From assembly GCF_000223215.1 (NCBI RefSeq), contig NC_017243.1, positions 496,001-560,000 of the forward strand: 64,000 bases of DNA, written 5' to 3'. The position numbers and the translations under genes are program-made. Position 1 is the first letter of the stretch; each line of letters begins with the position of its first letter. This document shows, in pieces, positions 9,701 to 16,362 of the stretch. The notes under the pieces are model-generated. The model made no database searches, was not told the origin of the DNA, and worked only from the letters and a program-made list of their open reading frames with translations. This DNA comes from Brachyspira intermedia PWS/A. Lineage in GTDB: Bacteria > Spirochaetota > Brachyspiria > Brachyspirales > Brachyspiraceae.

Positions 9701-9832
9701 AATAAGTTCAAGAAACTATTCGGCTATTTCAAAAATATTGTGGAAAAAATGTCTCCTGAAGATTTAAATGATTTCTCTAAGACAGAATTTTACGATATGT
9801 ATTCATCTTTATTTAGAAAATTTGGCGACTGA
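3710..9832 (+). CDS. Giant acidic repeat protein, main C-terminal part (2,040 aa)
   Basis: This is the continuation of the protein begun at 1700; the correct frame is already open from about 3539, so ATG 3710 is only the first in-frame start and may not be used. It is built of successive repeat families: 34-aa units at 5147-5550, 25-aa units at 5531-6520, and seven 47-aa modules at 6760-9140. The last ~60 residues (with NKFKKLFGYFKNIVEKM and a Phe/Tyr-rich end) are not repetitive and look like a folded terminal domain. There is no signal peptide, lipobox or membrane segment. A rho-independent terminator follows directly. The role is unknown; its neighbours (CheX, SLBB, flagellar switch genes) hint at motility or the cell envelope, but this is inference only. 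Confidence 0.8.
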   Translation: MEMKEYSDEELLDIDNILYDEEESPSNEISEETSENNNEDLSVSENPEENINDNIAEETESSEENLDLEKKEYSDEELLNDISEESLTKEDEEVLDEGLSALEELENLEENINDNIAEETESSEDKSDLEMKEYSDEELLDIDNILDDEEESPSNEISEETSENNNEGLSVSENPEENINDNIVEETESSEDKSDLEMKEYSDEELLDIDNILDDEEESPSNEVSEETSENNNEDLSVSENPENPEEISEKDSDILKDNSSDELSLDKYTLIELEDGTKVKRTSYAKDNIDVEDAEFSDEQNYVVQHIYSEEQDILMKEVSEKDALTEEELESIDLVEEFDLSSFFNNQQINNDDNIIVNTEEDEEIEVPDLDDDNSLVIDNDDSLAINEDLELPEIDDEEPKEVDLIKEDNLKEDDINIQYNDRNVVVPDIDNVDYIDESNYITAIDNDDDVIQLSGNELDLITKDVEINEAEVSKSEEEDIIDDYRENNYTMSEISDEELEEIDDGYVNENEEDIIDDYRENNYTMSEISDEELEEIDDGYVNENEEDIIDDYRENNYTMSEISDEELEEIDDGYVNENEEDIIDDYRENNYTMSEISDKELEEVKEGATEAVDESLTEESISEPLEEEIKEEATESVDESVIEESISEPLEEEIKEEATESVDESVIEESISEPLEEVKEGATEVVDESLTEESISEPLEEEIKEEATESVDESVIEESISEPLEEEIKEEAIETVEESLTEESISEPLEEEIKEEATESVDESVIEESISEPLEEEIKEEATESVDESLTEESISEPLEEEIKEEATESVDESVIEESISEPLEEEIKEEATEVVDESLTEESISEPLEEEIKEEATEVVDESLTEESISEPLEEEIKEEAIETVEESLTEESISEPLEEEIKEEATEVVDESLTEESISEPLEEEIKEEATEVVEDSKEEEKPELTNDYISKMHDEYLRSQASNDNQNTSDDDYISKFKKMNEEYVESHKQEEVSEPKEELSTEIETAVESDEEIINNEEDLTDEDKSMIENYLDKVDVLSEDLTDEEKELYKSYLANTAEVKESESKKESNESQEIENKEAESESELQEDYDELIAATEIKVEETSAPENEPKEEDKKEELSEKIEEILEEEIINNEEDLTDEDKSMIENYLDKVDVLSEDLTDEEKELYKSYLSNISGENKEEIISGEPKETSEENTSEAVDEVIEEQKEEPMHEAEEEIKEELSESIEETEKEISEPEENISVEERSEVIEEQTSEAEEEIKEELSEAIEEAEEEIINNEEDLTDEDKSMIEGYLDKVDTSSEDLTDEEKELYQNYLSNVEPQEVESEEVENKEEIISEPEETIEVIEESKEEQAPEAEEEIKEELSEVIEETEKEISEPEENISVEEPSEVIEEQTSEAEEEIKEELSEVVEEAEEEIINNEEDLTDEDKSMIEGYLDKVDTSSEDLTDEEKELYQNYLSNAEPQEVESEEVENKEEIISEPEETIEVIEESKEEQAPEAEEEIKEELSEVIEETEKEISEPEENISVEEHSEVIEEQISEAGEEIKEELSEAIEEAEEEIINNEEDLTDEDKSMIEGYLDKVDTSSEDLTDEEKELYQKYLSNAEPQEGEEIENKEETNSESEETTEVIEEQKEPSPEAEEEIKEELSEVVEEAEEEIINNEEDLTDEDKSMIEGYLDKVDTSSEDLTDEEKELYQNYLSNTSEPQEGEEIENKEEIISEPEETTEVIEEQKEPSPEAEEEIKEELSEAIEEAEEEIINNEEDLTDEDKSMIEGYLDKVDTSSEDLTDEEKELYQNYLSNSETHEEALNDENNELQEEVSDEELEDLVYINNVQLDEIRDSDVNMLENIIKGNDEDGVELIRISDKINENNTQEDNTKAKSLENFDSMEELLNKETNMSEEKELETIEKENLDDNVAVEEEFSLGDDNEPILMEDEKHTEDDEEDFDGEITQSDLDYAIKLFESEESSGQSNEYSSKHDILLSENEINKFKKLFGYFKNIVEKMSPEDLNDFSKTEFYDMYSSLFRKFGD
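5147..5548 (+). repeat. Four 102-bp (34-aa) coding repeats
   Basis: Copies start near 5147, 5249, 5351 and 5453. Each encodes EEDIIDDYRENNYTMSEIS followed by DEELEEIDDGYVNEN; the last one diverges at its end into the next repeat family. Confidence 0.85.
5531..6530 (+). repeat. About thirteen 75-bp (25-aa) coding repeats
   Basis: Units with the pattern KEEATESVDES[VL][IT]EESISEPLEEE[I] recur with a 75-bp period from 5531 to about 6503, followed by a partial unit. One unit is a codon shorter (EEV instead of EEEI). Two variants (SVIEES and SLTEES) alternate irregularly, which suggests repeated unequal exchange. Confidence 0.85.
6760..9140 (+). repeat. Seven 47-aa modules in larger ~429-bp repeats
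   Basis: Modules EEEIINNEEDLTDEDKSMIE followed by GYLDKVD and LTDEEKELYQNYLSN begin near 6763, 7120, 7552, 7981, 8410, 8704 and 9001. The 7552/7981/8410 copies are spaced 429 bp, showing duplication of a larger block. The module has two similar DLTDE(D/E)K helices and is probably a helical hairpin. Confidence 0.8.
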
Positions 9833-9850
9833 AATTAATTTTTTCAAATA

Positions 9851-9880
9851 AAAAAGGGACTTGAAATAAGTCCCTTTTTT
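9851..9880. terminator. Bidirectional rho-independent terminator
   Basis: AAAAAGGGACTT (9851-9862) pairs with AAGTCCCTTTTT (9868-9879) around a 5-base loop. The A tract on one side and T tract on the other let it serve both the acidic protein gene and the convergent pyrR. Confidence 0.9.
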
Positions 9881-9899
9881 ATTAATTAATAATATATTT

Positions 9900-10427
9900 T
9901 TAATTTTTATCTTTTAATAAAACTAAATCCTCGCCCTCTAATTCTTTCACTCTTACAGATACATACTGGTCCTGAGGTACATTAAGAGCAATACCTACAT
10001 AATTAGCTGATACTGGTAATTCTCTTCCGAATCTATCAACTAAAACAAGTAAAGCCACTTTTTTTGGTCTTCCATAATCAAATAGTGCATTAAGAGCGGC
10101 TCTAATAGTTCTTCCTGTGTAAAGAACATCATCGACAAGCAATATAGTTTTTCCAGTTATATCAAAAGGTATGTCAGTTTCTTTAATTTCTGGAAACTCA
10201 GAGAGAGTAGACAAATCATCTCTGTAAAGGTTAATATCTATTGCTCCAATTGGTACTTCTTTTTTGATTTTTTCTTCTAAAAGTTTTTTTAATCTTATAC
10301 CTAAATAATCACCTCTTCTTCTTATACCAACAATAGCTAATTTGTCCATATCTTCTTTTTCAATGATTTCCGCAGCAAGTCTAGGGAGAACTTTTTCATA
10401 TTCTTCAGCTTTTAGTAAAACTCTCAT
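9900..10427 (-). CDS. pyrR: PyrR bifunctional pyrimidine regulator / uracil phosphoribosyltransferase
   Basis: This 175-aa protein has the type I phosphoribosyltransferase fold with the PRPP loop VDDVLYTGRT (about residues 96-105) and the PyrR-typical segments AIVGIRRRGDYLG and DINLYRDDL. Known PyrR proteins convert uracil and PRPP to UMP and, in Firmicutes, bind pyr mRNA to cause attenuation. AAAGGAG lies eight bases before the ATG. No pyrimidine biosynthesis gene and no obvious anti-antiterminator lie nearby, so here it may act mainly as an enzyme or on a distant operon. It is monocistronic with its own promoter. Confidence 0.92.
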   Translation of the reverse strand: MRVLLKAEEYEKVLPRLAAEIIEKEDMDKLAIVGIRRRGDYLGIRLKKLLEEKIKKEVPIGAIDINLYRDDLSTLSEFPEIKETDIPFDITGKTILLVDDVLYTGRTIRAALNALFDYGRPKKVALLVLVDRFGRELPVSANYVGIALNVPQDQYVSVRVKELEGEDLVLLKDKN

Positions 10428-10491
10428 TTAATACTCCTTTGATATTTTAAGTTAATCGCTTTGTTTAAATTTTAATTAAGCAATTATGAAA

Positions 10492-10520
10492 ATTATAACG
10501 ATTATAGTAAAAAAAATCAA
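10492..10520 (-). promoter_or_regulatory. Promoter of pyrR
   Basis: On the minus strand TTGATT (10520-10515), a 17-base spacer and TATAAT (10497-10492) precede pyrR, giving a leader of about 60 bases. Confidence 0.6.
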
Positions 10521-10592
10521 CATAATATTTTTTTACTTTTGCATAAAAAATATGTTAAGTGTTTTTTTACTTTACCGATATTATATATAAGG

Positions 10593-10652
10593 ACAGTAAA
10601 AAAAGTTAAAGTTAACATAAGAGTTGCTAATTTTATTTTACTGTTATATAAT
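10593..10652 (+). promoter_or_regulatory. Promoter of fliL operon with flanking inverted repeat
   Basis: TTGCTA (10624-10629), 17 bases and TATAAT (10647-10652) precede fliL. A 9-bp inverted repeat, ACAGTAAAA (10593-10601) and TTTTACTGT (10636-10644), brackets the -35 and touches the -10 edge; it could be a regulator site. Confidence 0.5.
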
Positions 10653-10688
10653 TGTAAAATAACATATTAATTTAAGTGAGGAAATTAT

Positions 10689-11234
10689 ATGGCAGACGAA
10701 GAAAATTTAGATTTGGAAGAAGGCGAAGAGGAAGAACAAGCCGAAGCTGCGCCAAAGAAAAAATTTGGTTTAAGCCCTATGATTGTAAAAATACTTATGG
10801 GAATTGCTGCCATTTTAGTTGTGGCTTTAATATCCGGGCTTATAGCATTTTTTGTATCTAAAAGTGTAGGAAAAGCTGCAGGCGTACAGGGCGGCGTTGT
10901 TGATGATATGGTAAAACAGCCACCACCATCAATCTATCGTATAGACCCTGAGTTTAACGTAAATACTGCAGATATGGATGTAGCAAGATATGTAAAAGTA
11001 AGTATTATATTAACTTATACTACTAATACTAAACAGCTTGCAGTAGAACTTCCAGAAAGATTCTATATGATAAGAGATAGAATCACTACTATACTCAGTT
11101 CTTATACTTATGATCAGTTGAGGACTAATGAGGGCAGAGAGCAATTAAAAGCTGATATTAAGCGGGAAATTAATAGTATGCTTAGAAATGGTCAAATAGA
11201 TGGTATATTATTTGATAACTTCTTGTTAAGCTAA
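10689..11234 (+). CDS. fliL: Flagellar basal-body protein FliL
   Basis: The 181-aa protein has an acidic cytoplasmic start (about 35 residues), one transmembrane helix (about 36-60: MIVKILMGIAAILVVALISG) and a periplasmic domain with the FliL pattern of a YIRPEF/YRIDPEF-like strand, a central VKVSIILTY strand and the terminal REINSMLRNGQIDGILFDNFLLS, which resembles the FliL ending VYFTDFVVQ. FliL sits around the stator and supports torque generation. GAGG lies eight bases before ATG 10689. It opens the switch operon fliL-fliM-fliY. The acidic N-terminus is longer than in E. coli FliL. Confidence 0.88.
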   Translation: MADEENLDLEEGEEEEQAEAAPKKKFGLSPMIVKILMGIAAILVVALISGLIAFFVSKSVGKAAGVQGGVVDDMVKQPPPSIYRIDPEFNVNTADMDVARYVKVSIILTYTTNTKQLAVELPERFYMIRDRITTILSSYTYDQLRTNEGREQLKADIKREINSMLRNGQIDGILFDNFLLS

Positions 11235-11280
11235 TGCTAAAGAATGCTATTGAAAAAATTTATAAGAGAAGGATATTCGT

Positions 11281-12312
11281 ATGACAGAAGTATTGTCACA
11301 AAGCGAAATAGATGCGTTATTAAGTGCTATATCATCAGGTGAAAGTTTAGATAATATTGATACTAAACGTGTAGAAGTAGAGCATAGAAAGATAAAGATA
11401 TACGACTTTAAACGTCCCGATAAGTTTTCAAAAGACCAAATTAGAACGCTTCAGATGATGCATGAAAACTTTGCTCGTGTTACCACAACTTCATTATCTG
11501 CACAGTTAAGAACTTTAGTAGGTATTCACGTAGCAAGTGTAGATCAGCTTACTTATGAAGAGTTTATAAGAAGTGTTAGCAATCCTTCTACTTTGGCTAT
11601 TGTAAGTATGGACCCTTTGAAAGGAAGTTCCATATTAGAGATTGACCCATCTATCACATTTACTATAATTGATAGATTGTTCGGCGGACCTGGTGAAAGT
11701 CCTAAGAACTTAAACAGAGAGCTTACAGATATTGAGTTATCAGTTATGGAAGGTATTATAGTAAGAATACTAGGTAACTTGAGAGAGGCTTGGTCGCAGG
11801 TAATAGACTTAAGACCGCGTTTAGGTTCTATAGAAACTAACCCTCAGTTTGCTCAAATGGTTAGTCCTAACGATATGGTAGTATTAATTACTTTGGAAAC
11901 TAAAGTAGCTGATGTTGAAGGTATGATGAACTTTTGTATACCATATATTACTATTGAGCCTATACTATCTAAGTTTTCAGCTCAATATTGGTATGCATCT
12001 ATTAGAAGAGGCAGCACTAGCGAGAATTTAAAGATAATAAAAGAAAAATTACAAAATATATTTGTTGAAACTTCGGCGGAACTTGGATCTATGCAATTAC
12101 CGCTATCAGACATTCTCAATCTTCAGAAAGGTGATGTTGTTAAGTTTACAGATACTAAGATTACAGATCCTGTCATATTTAAGATAGGAAACAGAAAGAA
12201 ATTCTTATGTCGTCCTGGTATATCAGGCAGCAGAATGGCTGTACAGCTTACAGGTGTTATGGATGGAGAGGCTGATATAACCGAAGACGATTTATTAAAA
12301 GAGGAGGATTAA
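11281..12312 (+). CDS. fliM: Flagellar motor switch protein FliM
   Basis: The 343-aa protein begins with the CheY-P binding peptide LSQSEIDALLSAI, followed by the CheC-like middle domain (ending around residue 230, with GGPGESP and the TDIELSVMEGIIVRIL helix) and a C-terminal FliN-like (SpoA) domain with LQKGDVVKF. FliM is the rotor protein that receives phosphorylated CheY and forms the C-ring together with FliG and FliN. AAGGA lies nine bases before the ATG. It is 46 bases after fliL and 4 bases before fliY, a typical switch operon. Length and motifs are complete. Confidence 0.95.
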   Translation: MTEVLSQSEIDALLSAISSGESLDNIDTKRVEVEHRKIKIYDFKRPDKFSKDQIRTLQMMHENFARVTTTSLSAQLRTLVGIHVASVDQLTYEEFIRSVSNPSTLAIVSMDPLKGSSILEIDPSITFTIIDRLFGGPGESPKNLNRELTDIELSVMEGIIVRILGNLREAWSQVIDLRPRLGSIETNPQFAQMVSPNDMVVLITLETKVADVEGMMNFCIPYITIEPILSKFSAQYWYASIRRGSTSENLKIIKEKLQNIFVETSAELGSMQLPLSDILNLQKGDVVKFTDTKITDPVIFKIGNRKKFLCRPGISGSRMAVQLTGVMDGEADITEDDLLKEED

Positions 12313-12316
12313 GGTT

Positions 12317-13399
12317 ATGATGAGTGACGGTGCATTATCTCAAGACGAAATAGAAGCTTTGTTAAAAGGTGCCGATGAAGCTTTTGGAGGAGACACTGCT
12401 CCTAAAGCATCAAGCAATGGAGGCGGAAATGTAGATAAACAGCTATTTAATGAAGCTGCAAAAATGATAGCTGAGAATCAGGCTTTCTCATTATCATCTA
12501 TTTCTACAAAAACCGTATCTATCACTAATATTACAACTACAGTCGGAGATGTAAATAATTTACATCAAATGCTTTCCGGCAAAATGGTAGAGGCTAAAGT
12601 AGGATATACTGGTTCTATCAATGGAAATGTTTATTACTTCATGGGAGAAAATGAGGCTTTAATAGTTGCTTCTCTTATGATGGGACAAAAAGAAGCAGCT
12701 TTGAATGATATGGTATCACAAGTATTGAAAGAAGCTTTCTCACAAATGGTTGGAGTTTCTGACAGTGCTTTATCTTCAAGGTTCGGAGGAAGTTTTACTA
12801 ACTCTCCTATAGAAACTTCTATATTGGAAGATGCTTTCAGTATTAATATACCAGGTCCATTGGCTATAGTAAGCGGTTCACTTTCTATTGAAGGTGAAGT
12901 GGAAAATGCTCCTTATGTATTTGCTTTAGAGCTTCCATTATTACAAAGCCTTATAGGTTCTGCATCTAATAATACTGCTGCACCTGCTGCTGGAGGAAAT
13001 ACTGCAAATGCCGGAACTTCTGCTAATAATTCTATGGCAGGACTTGTAGATAATCAAGCCTTTGATTCAGGTCCTCAATTAGGAGTACAGCATGCTGAGT
13101 TCAACTCTCTAATGCCTGCTTCTGATGTACAAGGAACAGGAAATATCGGTCTGCTCATGGATGTAACTATGAACATGACTGTAGAGCTTGGAAGAGCTAC
13201 TATGACTATTAGAGATATATTAGGACTTGGTGAAGGTTCTATTATAGAGCTTCAAAAGTTAGCCGGTGAGCCTGTTGATTTGCTTGTTAATGGTAAGTTA
13301 ATAGCAAAAGGTGAGGTTGTAGTAATAGATGAAAACTTTGGTGTTCGTGTTACTGATATTATCAACCCTATGGACAGACTTACTAATAAACCTAGATAA
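12317..13399 (+). CDS. fliY: Flagellar motor switch phosphatase FliY (FliN-type)
   Basis: The 360-aa protein starts with a FliM/FliY CheY-binding peptide (LSQDEIEALLKG), has a CheC-like middle region (about residues 40-215), an Ala/Gly/Asn-rich linker (about 220-250) and a C-terminal FliN domain with VELGRATMTIRDILGLGEGS and [13 protein letters not shown]. This is the FliY layout known from Bacillus and Thermotoga, which adds CheY-P phosphatase activity to the C-ring. GAGGAGG inside the end of fliM is the ribosome site; ATG 12317 and ATG 12320 are both possible. A strong terminator follows at 13427-13453. Confidence 0.92.
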   Translation: MMSDGALSQDEIEALLKGADEAFGGDTAPKASSNGGGNVDKQLFNEAAKMIAENQAFSLSSISTKTVSITNITTTVGDVNNLHQMLSGKMVEAKVGYTGSINGNVYYFMGENEALIVASLMMGQKEAALNDMVSQVLKEAFSQMVGVSDSALSSRFGGSFTNSPIETSILEDAFSINIPGPLAIVSGSLSIEGEVENAPYVFALELPLLQSLIGSASNNTAAPAAGGNTANAGTSANNSMAGLVDNQAFDSGPQLGVQHAEFNSLMPASDVQGTGNIGLLMDVTMNMTVELGRATMTIRDILGLGEGSIIELQKLAGEPVDLLVNGKLIAKGEVVVIDENFGVRVTDIINPMDRLTNKPR

Positions 13400-13426
13400 T
13401 AAGTTAAAATAATTACCAATATAATG

Positions 13427-13453
13427 AAAGCGGGAGTAATTTCCCGCTTTTTT
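13427..13453 (+). terminator. Rho-independent terminator of the fliL-fliM-fliY operon
   Basis: AAAGCGGGA (13427-13435) pairs with TCCCGCTTT (13442-13450) and is followed by Ts. Confidence 0.92.
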
Positions 13454-13543
13454 ATTATTTTTTTATAAATATAATTGAAATTATTGAATAAATATATATA
13501 ATATAATCGATCGTGTAATACAATAAATAATAGAAGTAAAATA

Positions 13544-13858
13544 ATGAGTAATGTAGATAATAAAAATTCTAATGGTATACCTACTAATAACATCGGCCTA
13601 TTGATGGATGTTACTATAAATGTAACAGTAGAATTGGGAAGAGCACGTTTAAGTATTAAAGAGATATTAAGTCTTGGTGAAGGTTCTATCATAGAGCTTC
13701 AGAAACTAGCTGGTGAGCCTGTAGATTTGCTTGTTAATGGTAAATTAATAGCTAAGGGTGAAGTCGTAGTTATAGATGAATGTTTTGGCGTGAGAGTTAC
13801 TGATATTGTTGATTCAGTATATAATACAGTTGCAGCAGATACTGAGAAAAATAAATAA
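13544..13858 (+). CDS. fliN: Second, short FliN-like switch protein
   Basis: This 104-aa protein is a stand-alone SpoA/FliN domain. Over 73 aligned residues it matches the C-terminal domain of the neighbouring FliY with only about nine substitutions, and the stretch [20 protein letters not shown] is identical. The N-terminal CheC part and linker are absent. It therefore looks like a duplicate of the fliY 3' end that became a free FliN, or the ancestral FliN kept similar by gene conversion. It lies 144 bases after fliY behind a terminator, with only a weak ribosome site (TAGAAG), so expression may be low and separate. The role would be to fill out the C-ring. Confidence 0.88.
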   Translation: MSNVDNKNSNGIPTNNIGLLMDVTINVTVELGRARLSIKEILSLGEGSIIELQKLAGEPVDLLVNGKLIAKGEVVVIDECFGVRVTDIVDSVYNTVAADTEKNK

Positions 13859-13934
13859 TATATTTCAATTAATTCCATAATTTTTATATTCTAATAATTA
13901 AAATCTTTTTTATTAAAAAATAATTTAGTTTTTC

Positions 13935-13963
13935 TTGACTTTTAATATATTATTACATATAAT
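13935..13963 (+). promoter_or_regulatory. Near-consensus promoter ahead of the 38-codon ORF and dap cluster
   Basis: TTGACT (13935-13940), exactly 17 bases, then TATAAT (13958-13963). The transcript would start near 13970, about 29 bases before ATG 13999 and 240 bases before the M20 gene. Confidence 0.7.
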
Positions 13964-13998
13964 AATATTACTATAAATAAAAATTTAAGGAGTTTAGA

Positions 13999-14115
13999 AT
14001 GTACACTTCATTCACCTGTATTTCAGGACGTTCATATAATCATTCAAATACATGCTTTCAATTTTCTAAATTCTATAAATCTTCAAAACGTACCCTTTCA
14101 AAATCTAAGAAGTAA
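13999..14115 (+). CDS. 38-aa small ORF, possible leader peptide of the dap operon
   Basis: This short frame begins ATG with AAGGAG seven bases upstream and has the best promoter in this part of the window. The peptide is Ser/Phe/Tyr-rich at first and Lys-rich at its end: six of the last fifteen residues are Lys (KFYKSSKRTLSKSKK). The next genes make diaminopimelate and lysine, so a Lys-rich leader could sense charged tRNA-Lys by attenuation. However, I see no strong terminator/antiterminator pair between 14116 and 14211, only a small TATAC/GTATA palindrome before a run of Ts at 14187-14194. It may instead be an ordinary small protein. The peptide itself is not recognised. Confidence 0.45.
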   Translation: MYTSFTCISGRSYNHSNTCFQFSKFYKSSKRTLSKSKK

Positions 14116-14211
14116 TCTTTTTAATAATTCTAAAATTAATAAAAATAACATGCATAATAATATTTTATATCTATACGGTATAATTGTTTTTTTTGTTGAG
14201 GTGTTTAAATA

Positions 14212-15393
14212 ATGCAGGACAATATAATATCAGAAAATGTTCTTTCAGCTATGAAGGACTTTTTAATAGATTTAAGAAGAGATTTGCATGCTCATCCTGA
14301 ACTTGGATTTCAGGAGTTTAGAACATCAGAAAAAATTTCTTCTATACTTGATTCATTAAATATAAAATACAAGAATAAAGTTGCTGAAACAGGAATAATA
14401 GCGGATATAGAAGGCGAGGATAAAAATTTTACTATAGCTTTTAGGGCCGATATGGACGCTTTGCCTATGGAGGATAAAAAAAATTGCTCTTATTCATCAC
14501 AAAATAAGGGTAAATGTCATTCTTGCGGGCATGATGTTCATACTACAGTGCTTACAGGCATAGCAAAATATTTTTCAGAAATAAAGCCTCCTTGTAATAT
14601 TAGGCTTATATATCAGCCGGCCGAGGAAACTACAGGTGGGGCTTTGCCTATGATAAAAGAACATGCTTTAGATAATGTTAATGTTATTTATGGGCTTCAT
14701 GTTCGTCCTGAAATAAATGTGGGACAAGTAAGCGTTACTTACGGAGCAATGTATGCTAGCTCTAATATGTTTGAAATTCATATATATGGAAAATCTGCAC
14801 ATGGAGCTAAATCATATAATGGTACAGATGCTATAGTAATTGCTGCTCATATTATAACTCAGCTTCATAGCTTCACTTCAGCATTTACAGACGGAAGTAT
14901 GAGGCTTCATATAGGTACTATAAATGGCGGCAGTGCTAATAATGTAGTAGCGGATAATGTTAATATGGAAGGTATTATCAGAATGCTATGCGATGATGAT
15001 ACTAGAAATAAAAGATTAAATATGATAGAAAATATAATTAACAATACAGCAAAAAGTTTTAATGCTGATGCGAAGTTTGTTAATATTCCTTCTTATCCTG
15101 CTTTGATTAATCATGATGATGCTGTTAATATAGTGAAAAATTCTGCTGAATCTTTTTTAGGTAAAGAAAATTGTTTGCTTGAAAAAGCTAATATGACAGC
15201 TGAAGATTTCAGTTATTATGTTCAAAGGGTAAAAGGGGCTTTCTTTAGTTTGGGAGTTTCCAATGAGAAAATAAATGCTCCTATTCATAATGGTTTATTT
15301 GATATAGATGAAAATGCCATTAATATAGGGGTTAAAATGCAGGTATTGAATGTTTATAATACATATAAAAACAAGGATAAGTTTATAAAGTAA
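14212..15393 (+). CDS. M20-family amidohydrolase, likely N-acetyl-diaminopimelate deacetylase
   Basis: The 393-aa protein is a complete M20D zinc amidohydrolase: the start motif DLHAHPELGFQE, the metal-binding CGHDVHTT segment, AEETTGGA, the dimerisation domain (YGKSAHGA) and the C-terminal AEDFSYY with its late His (PIHNGLF). Members of this family remove acetyl groups from N-acetyl amino acids. Because dapA, dapB and the tetrahydrodipicolinate N-acetyltransferase gene dapH follow at once, the substrate is probably N-acetyl-LL-diaminopimelate. GAGG lies nine bases before ATG 14212. A general hippurate/amino-acid amidohydrolase remains possible since substrate cannot be read from sequence. 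Confidence 0.85.
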   Translation: MQDNIISENVLSAMKDFLIDLRRDLHAHPELGFQEFRTSEKISSILDSLNIKYKNKVAETGIIADIEGEDKNFTIAFRADMDALPMEDKKNCSYSSQNKGKCHSCGHDVHTTVLTGIAKYFSEIKPPCNIRLIYQPAEETTGGALPMIKEHALDNVNVIYGLHVRPEINVGQVSVTYGAMYASSNMFEIHIYGKSAHGAKSYNGTDAIVIAAHIITQLHSFTSAFTDGSMRLHIGTINGGSANNVVADNVNMEGIIRMLCDDDTRNKRLNMIENIINNTAKSFNADAKFVNIPSYPALINHDDAVNIVKNSAESFLGKENCLLEKANMTAEDFSYYVQRVKGAFFSLGVSNEKINAPIHNGLFDIDENAINIGVKMQVLNVYNTYKNKDKFIK

Positions 15394-15458
15394 CATTATT
15401 ATTTTGCTTAAAACTATAGAAAAAAAAGAAATACAATATATAATTAAAGGAGATGAAT

Positions 15459-16340
15459 ATGTCATTATTTGAAGGAGCCGGTGTAGCTTTAATAACACCA
15501 TTTACGGAAGATAATCAAGTTAATTACGAGAAATTAGAAGAGTTAATTGAATTTCAAATAGCAAATAAAACAGATGCTATAATTGCAGCGGGTACTACAG
15601 CAGAAAGTGCTACTCTTACACCTGAAGAAAGAATGCAGGTTATTAAATTTTGTATAGAGCGTACAAAAAAAAGAACTATAGTTATAGCCGGTACAGGAAC
15701 TAATAACACAGCATCTGCAGTAGAGTTCAGTAAAAAGTCTTATGAATATGGTGCTGATATGGTAATGGCTGTTACTCCTTATTATAATAAAGGTAATGAA
15801 AGCGGCCTTATTGATTATTATACAAAAATAGCAAATAGTGTTAAATGTCCTGTAATTATGTATAGTGTTCCTTCAAGAACTGGGGTAAAATTATCTCTTA
15901 ATGTTATTAAAACATTGTCTGAGATTCCTAATATTCAGGGAATTAAGGAGGCAAGCGGAGATATTAGTTATGTTGCAGATATAGTTAATATTGCACCTAA
16001 ATTGGATTTATATTCTGGAAATGATGATATGGTAACTCCTATGATGGCTTTGGGTGCTAAGGGTGTTATATCTGTTACAAGCAATATCATTCCTAAAGAA
16101 AATCATGATATGGTTATGAATTTTCTTAATGGAAATGTTAATGAAGCTATTAAAACTCAAATTAAATATATAGATTTTGTAAGAGCTATGTTTATAGAAA
16201 CTAATCCTGCTCCTATAAAAGAGGCTATGAATATTATGGGATTTAATGTTGGTGAATGCCGTTCTCCATTAGGCCCTTTAAGTGATAAAAATAGAGAGCA
16301 TGTGAAAAATATTATAAATAAATATGGATTTAAAAAATAA
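15459..16340 (+). CDS. dapA: 4-hydroxy-tetrahydrodipicolinate synthase DapA
   Basis: This aldolase joins pyruvate and aspartate semialdehyde in the first committed step to lysine and peptidoglycan diaminopimelate. The Schiff-base lysine is in IQGIKEASGD (about residue 163), the catalytic tyrosine in IMYSVPSRTG, and the start carries GAGVALITPF and the AAGTTAESATL loop. Length (293 aa) is normal. AAGGAG at 15447-15452 points to ATG 15459 rather than ATG 15453, which would overlap the ribosome site. It is the second gene of the dap cluster. Confidence 0.95.
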   Translation: MSLFEGAGVALITPFTEDNQVNYEKLEELIEFQIANKTDAIIAAGTTAESATLTPEERMQVIKFCIERTKKRTIVIAGTGTNNTASAVEFSKKSYEYGADMVMAVTPYYNKGNESGLIDYYTKIANSVKCPVIMYSVPSRTGVKLSLNVIKTLSEIPNIQGIKEASGDISYVADIVNIAPKLDLYSGNDDMVTPMMALGAKGVISVTSNIIPKENHDMVMNFLNGNVNEAIKTQIKYIDFVRAMFIETNPAPIKEAMNIMGFNVGECRSPLGPLSDKNREHVKNIINKYGFKK

Positions 16341-16362
16341 ATAAAAATTAAAGGAGAAAAAT

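Noticed and set aside
10428-10491. PyrR-binding attenuator in the pyrR leader
   Set aside because: No anti-antiterminator stem or terminator is visible in the 60-base leader.
14116-14211. Lysine riboswitch ahead of the dap operon
   Set aside because: The interval is too short and lacks the stems of an L-box; only a small palindrome and a T run are present.
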